Below the pieces are notes generated by a model that saw nothing but the letters and a program-made list of their open reading frames with translations, searched no databases and was not told where the DNA came from. DNA of 55,085 nucleotides from Actinokineospora bangkokensis (GTDB taxonomy: Bacteria > Actinomycetota > Actinomycetes > Mycobacteriales > Pseudonocardiaceae), in contig NZ_MKQR01000020.1 in the NCBI RefSeq assembly GCF_001940455.1, positions 1-55,085 of the forward strand. The letters are read 5' to 3'. The translations under genes were made by a program, and so were the position numbers. Of this stretch, positions 44,963 through 53,743 are shown in pieces (within the stretch, counting starts at the first letter, position 1; each line of letters starts with the position of its first letter).

Positions 44963-47900
44963 TTGTCAGAAAGCCACTTCCGGCGCAGGAGCAAGCGCCG
45001 GACAGCCGCGACCCTGGCCACCGCCGTCCTCGGTCTGCTCGCCACCGTCACCGCGCCCGCCTCGGCCCAGCAGGCCCCGAGCGCCACCGACAAGATCGAC
45101 AAGAGCGTCAGCGCCGCGCTGGACGCCAAGGACGGCGTCGACTTCTGGGTGGCGCTGTCGGACCGGGCCGACCTGTCCGGGCCGTCCGCCGTGGCCGGGT
45201 GGGCCGAGCGCGGCCGCGCGGTCTACGACGCGCTCAAGACCACGGCCGACCGCAGCCAGCAGTCCATCCGCAAGGAGCTGGACGCCGCCGGTGTGGACTA
45301 CGACACCTTCTTCATCAGCAACGCCGTGCGGGTGCGCGGCGGCAGCGAGGCGCTGGCCACGTCGCTGGCCGCGCACGGCGAGGTGCGCGCGATCCTGCCC
45401 GCGCGCACCTACGAGCTGCCCAAGCCGCTGCCCGCCGAGTCCGTGGCCCGGGTCGACTCCGTCGAGTGGGGCCTGGCGGCCATCAACGCCGACGACGTGT
45501 GGTCGCAGTTCGGCGACCGCGGCGAGGGCATCGTGGTCGGCAACGTCGACTCCGGCGTCCAGTACGACCACCCGGCCCTGGTCGGCCAGTACCGCGGCAA
45601 CACCGGTGGCGGCACCTTCGACCACAACTACAGCTGGTACGACCCGGCCGGGGTGTGCCCCACCGACGCGCCGTGCGACAACAACGGTCACGGCACGCAC
45701 ACCATGGGCACGATGGTCGGCGACGACGGCGGGGGCAACCAGATCGGCGTCGCCCCCGGCGCCAGGTGGATCGCGGCCAAGGGCTGCGAGACCAACGGCT
45801 GCTCGGACGCCTCGCTGCTGGCCTCCGGCGAGTGGATGCTCGCCCCGACCGACCTGTCCGGCGCGAACCCGCGCCCGGACCTGCGGCCCAACGTGGTCAA
45901 CAACTCCTGGGGCTCGTCCAACGGCGCCGCGATCGACCCCTGGTACACCGACACGGTGACCGCGTGGCGCGCGGCGGGCATCTTCCCGTCGTTCTCCAAC
46001 GGCAACTCCGGGCCCAGCTGCAACACCGCGGGCTCCCCCGGCGACACCACCGCGACCTACGCCTCCGGCGCGTTCAACGCCGCGGGCCAGATCGCGTCCT
46101 TCTCCAGCCGGGGCCCCGGCGAGAACGGCGACGTGAAGCCGAACATCGCCGCCCCCGGTGAGGACGTGCGCTCCTCGGTGCCCGGCAACGACTACGACGT
46201 CTACAGCGGCACGTCGATGGCGGCGCCGCACACCTCCGGCACCGTGGCGCTGATGTGGTCGGCCGCGCCGTCGCTGGTCGGTGACGTCGAGCGCACCGAG
46301 GAACTGCTCGACGAGACCGCCGTGGACGTCAACGCGACCTCCTGCGGCGGCACCGCGGCGGACAACAACATCTGGGGCGAGGGCAAGCTCGACGCCTACG
46401 CCGCGGTCGACCGCTCGCCGCGCGGCCCGGTCGGCACCCTGTCCGGCACCGCGACCGACTCGGCCACAGGCGCACCGGTGGCGGGCGCCTCGGTGGCCAT
46501 CACCGGCCCGAGCAACCGCACCCTGCGCACCGACGCCGAGGGCGCGTTCACCTCGACCCTGCCGGTCGGGGACTACCAGCTGGCGCTGTCGGCGTTCGGC
46601 TACGGCAGCACCACCGCCACGGCCACCATCACCCAGGACCAGACGACCACCGTGTCCCCGGCGCTCGCGCCGGTGGCCCGGCACACCGTCTCCGGTGTGG
46701 TCAGCAACTCGCAGGGCCCGGTGGCCAACGCCACGATCAAGGTCGACGGCACCCCGATCGCGGCGGTGACCAGCGCCGGGGACGGCTCCTACAGCATCCC
46801 CAACGTGCCCGAGGGCACCTACCGGCTGTCCGCCTCCGCGGGCGGCTGCACCGACCCGAAGGTGCAGGACCTGGTCGTCGACGGCGACGAGACCGTCGCG
46901 ATCACCCTGCCCAACCGGTCGGACTCCTTCGGCACCTACTGCGTCCTCGACACCTCCCCGTACGTGGAGGCGGACACGGCGCTGCCGCTGACCGGCGACG
47001 ACGCGGACGTGCCCGTGCAGCTGCCGTTCGGGTTCTTCTTCTACGGCAACACCTACACGCAGGCCTACGTGGCGACCAACGGCTACCTGAACTTCTTGGC
47101 CTCCAACCGCGCCTATTCCAACGTGGCCATCCCGGCGGCAGCGGTGCCCAACGCGGCGGTCTACCCGTTCTGGGACGACCTGACGATCGACTCCGCGAGC
47201 CGGGTCGCCACCAAGACCCTGGGCACGGCGCCCAACCGCGAGTTCGTCATCGAGTGGCGCAACGCGACGTTCTACCAGTCGACCGCCACGCGCCTGGACT
47301 TCGAGACGGTGCTGTCCGAGAGCGGGGAGATCTCCTTCCGCTACCGGGGCATCGACCCGAACAGCACCCGCGAGCGCGGTGAGTCCGCGACCGTGGGCAT
47401 CGAGAACGCGACCGGCACGGTGGCGTTGCAGTACTCGTTCAACAGCGCCGCCCTCGCCAACGGCACCGCGATCCGGTTCAAGCTCCCGCCGTCGGCCACC
47501 GCGACCGGCCGCGTCACCGACGCCAACGACAAGGCGGCGCTGGCGGGCGCGACCGTGCGGGTCCTCAAGGGCACCGCGGAGACCGCGAAGCTCACCACCG
47601 ACGCCGACGGCCGCTACTCCGCGCGCCTGCTGGCGGGCGCGTACACGGTGGAGGTGTCCAAGCCCAACTACGCCACGCAGACCCGCGCCATCACCGTGGG
47701 CGACGCGGTGACGGCGGACTTCGCGCTCAAGACACCGCGCGCGGAGATCGCCACCACGCCGGTGGTGTTCCTGGGCCAGTCCGGCCAGCTGCGCACCGCG
47801 GTGCTGCCGCTGAAGAGCACCAGCGACCAAGCGCTGACGTTCTCGGTGGCCACCGGGGTGCCGTGGGCGTGGGCGGTGCCGGGCTCCGGCACGGTCGCGC

Positions 47901-48535
47901 CGGGCGCGCAGCAGGACATCACGGTGCGCGTCGACCCGGTGGGCCTGCCGCCGGGCGTGCACACCGCGTCGCTCACCCTGACCACCAACGCGGGCCGCAC
48001 GCCGACCATCACCGTCCCGGTGAGCCTGGTCGTCCCGGCCTACCGCACCGGTGTCGACGTCGGTGGCACCACCGGGTACACCGACCAGGGCGCGGACGCG
48101 TGGGTGGCGGACAAGGCCTGGGCGCCGGGCGGCTACGGCTACCTCAGCGGCGGCCCGGTCGTGACGTCCAAGAAGGACATCGCGGGCACCACCGACGACG
48201 CGCTGTTCCAGTCGCAGCGCGAGAGCGCCGGCGGCTACCGCTTCGACGGCCTGCCCGCGGGCACCTACCAGGTGGAGCTGTCGTTCGCGGAGCTCAAGGC
48301 GGGCCTGGCGCCCGGCAAGCGCGTGTTCGACGTGTCGGTGAACGGGACGAAGGTGCTCGCCAACTACGACATCGCGGCCGCGGTGGGCGCGTTGGCGGCG
48401 GACACCAGGCAGTTCTGGGTGAGCGTGCCGCAGGGCGGTTCCATCTCGGTGGAACTGGCCGCGCAGCGCGGCAAGCTGCCGCCGGTGATCAACGCCCTGC
48501 GCGTGACGCACCGACCGGACCGCGCCCAGCCGTAG
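44963..48535 (+). CDS. Secreted multidomain subtilisin-like serine protease
   Basis: 1190 aa from a TTG start (GGGAG 8 nt upstream; the frame upstream lacks a signal). Signal peptide (RRTAATLATAVLGLLATVTA) with cleavage after ASA near residue 35, a propeptide to about 150, then the S8 domain with Asp196 (GNVDSGVQYDHP), His243 (NGHGTHTMGT) and Ser418 (SGTSMAAPHTSG). The C-terminus carries carboxypeptidase-regulatory-like repeats (about 490-570, 572-650, 843-925), a nidogen/NIDO-like region (653-840, YVATNGYLNF), an Ig-like segment and a malectin-like domain (1027-1185). Probably an extracellular or wall-associated degradative protease. Confidence 0.92.
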   Translation: MSESHFRRRSKRRTAATLATAVLGLLATVTAPASAQQAPSATDKIDKSVSAALDAKDGVDFWVALSDRADLSGPSAVAGWAERGRAVYDALKTTADRSQQSIRKELDAAGVDYDTFFISNAVRVRGGSEALATSLAAHGEVRAILPARTYELPKPLPAESVARVDSVEWGLAAINADDVWSQFGDRGEGIVVGNVDSGVQYDHPALVGQYRGNTGGGTFDHNYSWYDPAGVCPTDAPCDNNGHGTHTMGTMVGDDGGGNQIGVAPGARWIAAKGCETNGCSDASLLASGEWMLAPTDLSGANPRPDLRPNVVNNSWGSSNGAAIDPWYTDTVTAWRAAGIFPSFSNGNSGPSCNTAGSPGDTTATYASGAFNAAGQIASFSSRGPGENGDVKPNIAAPGEDVRSSVPGNDYDVYSGTSMAAPHTSGTVALMWSAAPSLVGDVERTEELLDETAVDVNATSCGGTAADNNIWGEGKLDAYAAVDRSPRGPVGTLSGTATDSATGAPVAGASVAITGPSNRTLRTDAEGAFTSTLPVGDYQLALSAFGYGSTTATATITQDQTTTVSPALAPVARHTVSGVVSNSQGPVANATIKVDGTPIAAVTSAGDGSYSIPNVPEGTYRLSASAGGCTDPKVQDLVVDGDETVAITLPNRSDSFGTYCVLDTSPYVEADTALPLTGDDADVPVQLPFGFFFYGNTYTQAYVATNGYLNFLASNRAYSNVAIPAAAVPNAAVYPFWDDLTIDSASRVATKTLGTAPNREFVIEWRNATFYQSTATRLDFETVLSESGEISFRYRGIDPNSTRERGESATVGIENATGTVALQYSFNSAALANGTAIRFKLPPSATATGRVTDANDKAALAGATVRVLKGTAETAKLTTDADGRYSARLLAGAYTVEVSKPNYATQTRAITVGDAVTADFALKTPRAEIATTPVVFLGQSGQLRTAVLPLKSTSDQALTFSVATGVPWAWAVPGSGTVAPGAQQDITVRVDPVGLPPGVHTASLTLTTNAGRTPTITVPVSLVVPAYRTGVDVGGTTGYTDQGADAWVADKAWAPGGYGYLSGGPVVTSKKDIAGTTDDALFQSQRESAGGYRFDGLPAGTYQVELSFAELKAGLAPGKRVFDVSVNGTKVLANYDIAAAVGALAADTRQFWVSVPQGGSISVELAAQRGKLPPVINALRVTHRPDRAQP

Positions 48536-48551
48536 CGGTTCCGCGTGAACA

Positions 48552-48590
48552 GGAAGGGCCCTCCCGGTGCGACACCGGGAGGGCCCTTCC
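48552..48590. terminator. Bidirectional terminator, 18-bp perfect stem
   Basis: GGAAGGGCCCTCCCGGTG and its exact reverse complement surround the loop CGA, 17 nt after the subtilase stop. It lies between convergent subtilase and helicase genes. No U-tract, but stem strength and position make it convincing. Confidence 0.85.
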
Positions 48591-48654
48591 GCGTCATCGG
48601 CCCGATCCGCCAGGGCTCGTCCCACAAGGGCTGCCAGGCGGGTGGCGGGAACGA

Positions 48655-50160
48655 CTAGCGGGGCCTGCGCGAGCGCCCCGAGCGCGCGGAGAACGCCGCC
48701 GCGCCACCGCCCGAGGGCTGCTGGGCCCCGCTGCGCGGCTGCTCGGCCGCCCGGGGCTGCTGCGCCTGACCGCGGGTGCGCTGCCCGCGCGGGGTGCGCT
48801 CCTTGGGCTGCTGGTCGCGGTTGCGGGGCGGCTTGGGCTGCTCGGCCTGCTTGGGCGCGCGCGGGTTCTCCTTGCCCTGCCTGCCCTGCTTGGGCTGCGC
48901 CGCCTCACCCGCCTCCTTCGCGGCGGGCTTGCGCTTGCGCTGCGGGCGCTTCGGCGGGGCCGGGCGGTCGTCGGGGGCCACCAGGACGCGCTCGCCGGGG
49001 GCGAGCTGGGCCAGCAGCGGGTGCCCGGGGCCCGCCTTGGTGGTGGTCGGGGTGATGCCCGCCTTCTTCGTCAGCGCGCGGACGTCCTCGACCTGCTCGT
49101 CGGTCATCAGGGTCACCACGGTGCCCGAGGCCCCCGCGCGCGCGGTGCGGCCGGAGCGGTGCAGGTACGCCTTGTGCTCCACCGGCGGGTCGGCGTGGAT
49201 GACCAGGGTCACGTCGTCGACGTGGATGCCCCGCGCGGCGATGTCGGTGGCGACCAGGGTGGGGGCGGTGCCCTCGGCGAACGCGGTGAGGTTGCGGGTG
49301 CGCGCGTTCTGCCCGAGGTCGCCGTGCAGCTCCACCGCCCGCACGCCCGCCGCGACGAGCTGGCGGGTGAGCCGGGTGGCGCCGCGGCGGGTGCGGGTGA
49401 ACACCAGCGACCGGCCGGGCGCCGAGGCCAGGTCCACCAGCACCGGCAGCCGGTTGGTGCCGTCGACGTGCAGGACGTGGTGGGTCATGGCCGCGACCGG
49501 GGACTTGGCCGAGTCCACGCTGTGCGTCACCGGGTCGGTGAGGTAGCGGTCGACCAGCACGTCGATGCCGTTGTCGAGGGTGGCCGAGAACAGCAGCCGC
49601 TGGCCGTCGCGCGGGGTGCGGTCGAGCAGCCTGCGCACCGCGGGCAGGAAGCCGAGGTCGGCCATGTGGTCGGCCTCGTCGAGCACGGTGACGGCGACGT
49701 CGTCGAGCGCGGCGTGGCCCTCGGCGAGGTGGTCGGCCAGCCTGCCGGGGCAGGCCACCAGCAGGTCGACGCCCGCCTTGAGGGCGGTGATCTGCGGGCC
49801 GGGGCGCACTCCGCCGAAGACGGTGGTGGCGCGCAGGCCCAGCGCCCTGGCCAGCGGCTCGGCGGACTCCAGGATCTGCGTCGCCAGCTCCCGGGTGGGG
49901 GCGAGCACCAGCGCGCGCGGCTTGCCGGGCCGGGCCGGGCGGCCGCCCGCGAGCCGGGCCAGCACGGGGATGAGGAAGGCGTAGGTCTTGCCGGAGCCGG
50001 TGCGGCCCCGGCCCAGCACGTCCCGGCCCGCCAGCGAGTCCGGCAGGGTCGCGGCCTGGATCGGGAAGGGCTCGTGCACGCCGATCCCGGCCAGCGCGGA
50101 CACCAGCGGGGCGGGCACGCCGAGATCGGCGAAACCGGGGGTGGGGCGGCGGACCGCCAT
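48655..50160 (-). CDS. DEAD-box RNA helicase
   Basis: A 501-aa ATP-dependent RNA helicase. Q motif region FADLGVPAPLVSALAGIGVH, Walker A GRGRTGSGKTYAF, motif Ib PGRLADHL, DEAD box VTVLDEADHMADLGF, SAT motif LLFSATLDNG, and C-terminal motifs ATDIAARGIHVD and YLHRSGRTARAG. A ~125-residue basic, Gln/Pro/Arg-rich disordered tail (KRPQRKRKPAAKEAGEAAQP onward) probably binds RNA. It starts at ATG 50160 with GGAG upstream. Likely acts in ribosome assembly or mRNA turnover, as RhlE/DeaD-like enzymes do. Confidence 0.95.
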   Translation of the reverse strand: MAVRRPTPGFADLGVPAPLVSALAGIGVHEPFPIQAATLPDSLAGRDVLGRGRTGSGKTYAFLIPVLARLAGGRPARPGKPRALVLAPTRELATQILESAEPLARALGLRATTVFGGVRPGPQITALKAGVDLLVACPGRLADHLAEGHAALDDVAVTVLDEADHMADLGFLPAVRRLLDRTPRDGQRLLFSATLDNGIDVLVDRYLTDPVTHSVDSAKSPVAAMTHHVLHVDGTNRLPVLVDLASAPGRSLVFTRTRRGATRLTRQLVAAGVRAVELHGDLGQNARTRNLTAFAEGTAPTLVATDIAARGIHVDDVTLVIHADPPVEHKAYLHRSGRTARAGASGTVVTLMTDEQVEDVRALTKKAGITPTTTKAGPGHPLLAQLAPGERVLVAPDDRPAPPKRPQRKRKPAAKEAGEAAQPKQGRQGKENPRAPKQAEQPKPPRNRDQQPKERTPRGQRTRGQAQQPRAAEQPRSGAQQPSGGGAAAFSARSGRSRRPR

Positions 50161-50515
50161 GGGGCTGCTCCGTGGGTCGGGTCGGTGCCGGACCACGGGT
50201 GCCGCGCCGGGCAGGCCGCCGGGCGTGGTCCGACCGCGCCCGCGGAACCCGGCCGCGGCGTCGGGGGACCGGCGGGCGTCGCCGGTGGCGCCACCCGGCG
50301 CACATCGTACCGGTGCCCGCCCGCCCCGGGGGCCGATGCCGGGTGGGGTAGGGTTTTTCCCGGCCGGGACCCCGGCGCGCCGCGGCTGGTCAGCCCGGCC
50401 TGCGCGCGGTCCCTGGGCCCGAGCGCAGACCCTCCGTGAAAGACCCCACGCACCCTGGCGCGCACGGTCGTCCCGTGCCCCGCGCGGGTGCCCCCCATCC
50501 CCTTTGGAGCACCAC
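50161..50515. other. Helicase / small-protein divergent intergenic region
   Basis: 355 bp. A -10-like TACGAT on the minus strand (50309-50304) would give the helicase a ~140-nt leader, and TAGGGT on the plus strand (50349-50354) would give the small gene a ~155-nt leader. Several GC-rich inverted stretches follow. Long leaders are common for helicase genes under cold or RNA-level control, but no known riboswitch is recognised. Confidence 0.4.
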
Positions 50516-50731
50516 ATGACTGTCAGCGACACCGGTTACACGCGCGGAGCCGCCGACGAGTTCACCCAGGCCCGCGCTGACGCCCGGGAGGACATGAGCG
50601 CCAAGCGCGTGCGCGCGGCGCGCACCGTCGCCAGCTACGCCGTCGACGCCCAGGACTGCCTGACGCTGCTGCGGATGCTCGGCCTGGACACCGACGACGC
50701 CGACGACGCCGACAACACCGCCGACCTCTAG
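50516..50731 (+). CDS. Conserved small hypothetical protein, 71 aa
   Basis: Starts at ATG with GGAG 6 nt upstream. The sequence has a charged helical N-terminal half (DEFTQARADAREDMSAKRVR), a hydrophobic patch (DAQDCLTLLRMLGL) and an acidic tail (DTDDADDADNTADL). It is divergent from the DEAD helicase. I know of no function; the good RBS and amphipathic helix pattern support a real gene. Confidence 0.7.
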   Translation: MTVSDTGYTRGAADEFTQARADAREDMSAKRVRAARTVASYAVDAQDCLTLLRMLGLDTDDADDADNTADL

Positions 50732-50751
50732 GACGCGCGGGGGGCGGGCGC

Positions 50752-51660
50752 TCAGCCCGCCTTCTGCCACAGGCCCTCGATGCCCTCGGTCCTGGCGCGG
50801 TGGTCGAAGTAGAGCAGGCAGGACACCGCACCGCCGTAGGCCAGCTGCGCCGCGCTGACGACCGCCGCGGCCAGGATCTCGGTGACCATGCTGCCGCCGC
50901 TGACCACGCTGAACACCGCCTGCACCACCGACACCAGCAGCAGGCTCACCAGACCGACGAGCATGCTGATGCCGAACACCCGCCACCAGCCGACCGCGTG
51001 CACCAGCTGCCGCGACCGGCCCAGCGACGCCAGCGCGGGCGAGTCCTCCATGACCACGGCGAAGAGGCTGAAGCTGAACGCGGTGGTGAGGTAGAGCACG
51101 GCCACGATCGCGCCGAGCAGCACCAGCACCGCCAGCGGCCCCAGCACCGCCACCAGCAGCAGGGCGGCGGCGAGGATCGCCCCCACGAGCAGCGCCTGGA
51201 CCAGCCACGCCACGAACATCCTGGGCAGCGCCGGGGCGGACTCGGCGAACGCCTGCCGCAGGCCCGGGGAGTGGCCGAAGACCGAGCGGATCACCACGAC
51301 GGTCAGCACGCCGGTGAACACCAGCCCCAGCAGGCCGGAGAGCGTGGACTGGATGAGGGTGTCCACCGCGACGTCGCTGAGCAGCGAGCGGTTGAGCACC
51401 CCGGTCGCGGACACCACGCCCGCGCTGTCGGGCAGGCCGCCGAGCACGAGGGTGCTGACCACCCAGCGCAGCAGCTCCACGCACAGCATCAGCAGCAGCG
51501 CGAACCCCAGCAGCGGCCCGGCGTTGCGGTGCACGGCCTGCACGGCGCCGGAGAGCAGGTCGCCCAGGCCCAGCGGGCGCAGCGGGACGACGCCCAGCCG
51601 CAGCGGCTCCCCACCCCCGGTCGAACGCCCCTGCTGCTCGAAGCGCGGCTCGTCCGACAT
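50752..51660 (-). CDS. Polytopic membrane protein (GDPD membrane-domain-like)
   Basis: A 302-aa protein with a short cytoplasmic N-terminus (LRLGVVPLRPLGLGDLLSGA) and about six transmembrane segments (for example [40 protein letters not shown]). The motif PLGLGDLLSGAVQ near the first helix resembles the actinobacterial proteins annotated as glycerophosphodiester phosphodiesterase membrane domain. No catalytic domain is attached. Function unknown. 53 nt after the esterase-like gene, so probably its operon partner. Confidence 0.75.
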   Translation of the reverse strand: MSDEPRFEQQGRSTGGGEPLRLGVVPLRPLGLGDLLSGAVQAVHRNAGPLLGFALLLMLCVELLRWVVSTLVLGGLPDSAGVVSATGVLNRSLLSDVAVDTLIQSTLSGLLGLVFTGVLTVVVIRSVFGHSPGLRQAFAESAPALPRMFVAWLVQALLVGAILAAALLLVAVLGPLAVLVLLGAIVAVLYLTTAFSFSLFAVVMEDSPALASLGRSRQLVHAVGWWRVFGISMLVGLVSLLLVSVVQAVFSVVSGGSMVTEILAAAVVSAAQLAYGGAVSCLLYFDHRARTEGIEGLWQKAG

Positions 51661-51713
51661 CGCTGCTGGCCCCCACTCACCCGCGCGGGCCGGGTCGCCC
51701 GCAGCGGACGAGG

Positions 51714-52559
51714 TTACAGGTAGCCCGCGACGAACTTGAGCGCGTCGGGCAGCACCCGGCGGTAGTAGGCGTCGTCGTGCCCGCCCGGGCCGGTGGTGAG
51801 CTTGCCGCGGGCCTTCTCCGCGAACTCGCGGCTGGTGGCGAGGAAGTCGCGGTCGTCGGTGCCGCACCAGACCCCGACCGGGAGGTTGGCGTACTGCGGG
51901 GTGTGCCGCAGCGGTTCGCCCTGCTCCCAGCTCTGCCGGGTCTGGTAGATGCCGGACTTGGCGGCGTCGGCGTAGGTGTCGAACAGCGTGGGGCTGATGG
52001 CCGCCACCGCGGACAGGCCGGGGGTGCGGGCCAGGGTCAGCGCGCCCGTGCCGCCCTCGCCGACGCCCAGCGCGGCGAACGGGGTGGTGGCCAGGTCCAG
52101 CCGGTCCAACCAGCCGGGCAGGTCGTCCATGAGCATCCGCTGCGGGTCGTCGTCCTTGTCCCCGACCCAGTTGCCGCCGTCCACCGCGGCCAGCGCGAAC
52201 GGCACCCCGGTCTGCTTGACCAGCCCGGTCAGCGCCTGCTGGAGCCCCAGGGAGACCATCGACTTGGCGTTGCCGTACTTGCCGCCGTGCAGGGTCACGC
52301 ACACCGGCATCGGCTGGGCGGGCACGCCGCTGGGCCGCATCACCACCACGTCGACCTCGCGGGCCCGACCGGTGGACAGGTCGCGCCGGGTGATGACCGG
52401 GTCGGTGTCCGGCACTGTCGGGTTGCCCGCCAGCAGCTGGGCCCCGGTGCCGGTGGGGGCGGGCTCGCGCTGGCACCCGGCCAGCAGGCCCGCGCCCAGG
52501 CCTGCCCCGAGTGTCAGCACAGCCCGGCGGGACAGCCGGGTTCTTCGCGCAGCGCTCAC
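51714..52559 (-). CDS. Tat-exported lipoprotein, alpha/beta-hydrolase (esterase/Ag85-like) fold
   Basis: 281 aa from GTG 52559 (GGAG 5 nt upstream; GTG 52577 is possible). A twin-arginine motif (SRRAVLTLGAGLGAGL) runs into a lipobox LLAGC, so it is probably lipid-anchored outside the cell. The body resembles the esterase D/antigen 85 family (MPVCVTLHGGKYG, FALAAVDGGNW, then PGGHDDAYYRRVLPDALKFV with the His region). The nucleophile elbow reads LGVGEGGTGAL where GxSxG is expected, so the catalytic Ser seems to be missing, as in MPT51-type non-catalytic relatives. Confidence 0.82.
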   Translation of the reverse strand: MSAARRTRLSRRAVLTLGAGLGAGLLAGCQREPAPTGTGAQLLAGNPTVPDTDPVITRRDLSTGRAREVDVVVMRPSGVPAQPMPVCVTLHGGKYGNAKSMVSLGLQQALTGLVKQTGVPFALAAVDGGNWVGDKDDDPQRMLMDDLPGWLDRLDLATTPFAALGVGEGGTGALTLARTPGLSAVAAISPTLFDTYADAAKSGIYQTRQSWEQGEPLRHTPQYANLPVGVWCGTDDRDFLATSREFAEKARGKLTTGPGGHDDAYYRRVLPDALKFVAGYL

Positions 52560-52717
52560 GACTTCTCCGCTCGTCACGGACCCCTGGGGTGGATCTTAGG
52601 GGCGGCTGACGACCCTAGGGCCAGAGCGCGCAAAAGCCCACACCCCTGCTGGGATCGCGTGACAGCGACTAACGGATGGACAATACTGCCCCGTTTTTTT
52701 CGCACCGCCCACAGGCG

Positions 52718-52749
52718 GCGGTGGGGGCCGGTGCACCGGTCCCCACCGC
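52718..52749 (-). terminator. Trypsin gene terminator hairpin
   Basis: GCGGTGGGGGCCGGTG and CACCGGTCCCCACCGC pair with one mismatch, 9 nt after the trypsin stop. A T7 run on the plus strand lies 17 bp beyond (52694-52700), rare in DNA of this composition; on the transcribed strand it reads as A7. Confidence 0.5.
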
Positions 52750-52758
52750 GCACCGGGG

Positions 52759-53547
52759 TCAGCCCAGCTGGGCCTCGATGTCGCTGGAGAACGACGCCAG
52801 GCGGGTGTAGACGCCCGGCTTGCCCGGCCGGGCGCAGCCCTCGCCCCAGGACACCGCGCCGATCAGCTTGCCGCCCGCGACCAGCGGGCCGCCGGAGTCG
52901 CCCTGGCAGGAGTCCAGGCCACCGTCGGGCACGCCCGCGCAGACCATGGAGTCGGCGATGTAGTCCGAGCTGTAGGCGGTGGTGCAGTCGGAGTCGGAGA
53001 CGACCGGCACGTCGACCTTGAGCAGGGTGTCGGAGGTGGAGCCGCCCTCGGAGGTCGCGCCCCAGCCCAGCACCGTCGTGGTGGTGCCCTCGGCGTAGAG
53101 GCCCTCGTCCCCGGCGCCCGCCACGTCGATCGGCGTGGCCGACAGGCTGGTGTCGAGGGTCAGGACCGCGACGTCGGCGCTGATCGAGGGGTCGGAGTAG
53201 TCCGGGTGGACCCAGATGCCGGTGACGCCCGCGGTCTCACCGCCCGCGGCGGTCAGGTCGGTCCGGCCCGAGACCACCTGGACCTCGGCGGGGGAGCTGC
53301 CGTCGACGCAGTGCGCCGCGGTGACGACCTTGTTCGCCCTGGCCAGCGAGCCGCCGCAGAACTGGAAGCCGTCCGGCGTGGTCAGCGCCACGGTGAACGG
53401 GTAGTCGGCGATGTCGGCGCCCTCGCCGCCGACGATGTAGGGGGTGACGGTGTCGGCCTGCGCGGTCGACACGGTCGCGGCGGCACCCGCCGCGAACACC
53501 GCTGCGGCAACCCCGATCAAGCGGACGAGCCGCTTTGCCTCAGCCAC
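52759..53547 (-). CDS. Secreted trypsin-like serine protease (S1)
   Basis: A 262-aa preproenzyme. Signal peptide to about residue 31 (VSTAQA), a 6-residue propeptide, then mature IVGG at 38. The catalytic triad is His79 (TAAHC), Asp125 (SADVAVLTL) and Ser218 (DSCQGDSGGPL); Asp212 corresponds to Asp189 of the S1 pocket, predicting Arg/Lys specificity. Cysteines pair as in Streptomyces trypsins. The propeptide ends in Tyr, not a basic residue, so activation needs another protease, and the nearby subtilase is a candidate by proximity only. RBS AAGGAG before the GTG start. Confidence 0.95.
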   Translation of the reverse strand: MAEAKRLVRLIGVAAAVFAAGAAATVSTAQADTVTPYIVGGEGADIADYPFTVALTTPDGFQFCGGSLARANKVVTAAHCVDGSSPAEVQVVSGRTDLTAAGGETAGVTGIWVHPDYSDPSISADVAVLTLDTSLSATPIDVAGAGDEGLYAEGTTTTVLGWGATSEGGSTSDTLLKVDVPVVSDSDCTTAYSSDYIADSMVCAGVPDGGLDSCQGDSGGPLVAGGKLIGAVSWGEGCARPGKPGVYTRLASFSSDIEAQLG

Positions 53548-53743
53548 GATGATCTCCTTCGAGCCGTCGCCGGGCTTGGGTCCCGGCCTTGACTCATGGC
53601 TACCGGCAGGTCACGGCGGGCAACACCCCCGTACGGATGGGGCCGAACAGGTGAAAGGTGGTCGATCACCGCTCTGACCTGGGGATGGTTATTACCGGAC
53701 ACACCCGACTTTCGGATGGTCTTGGCCCCGGGGGGCGCGCCGG

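Noticed and set aside
44966..48625. 1219-codon open frame antisense to the subtilase
   Set aside because: The plus-strand frame has a signal peptide, catalytic triad and domains; the antisense frame has none.
52694..52700. T7 run as a classical terminator U-tract
   Set aside because: It lies on the plus strand, while the gene ending here is on the minus strand, so it would be transcribed as A7; no plus-strand gene ends upstream.
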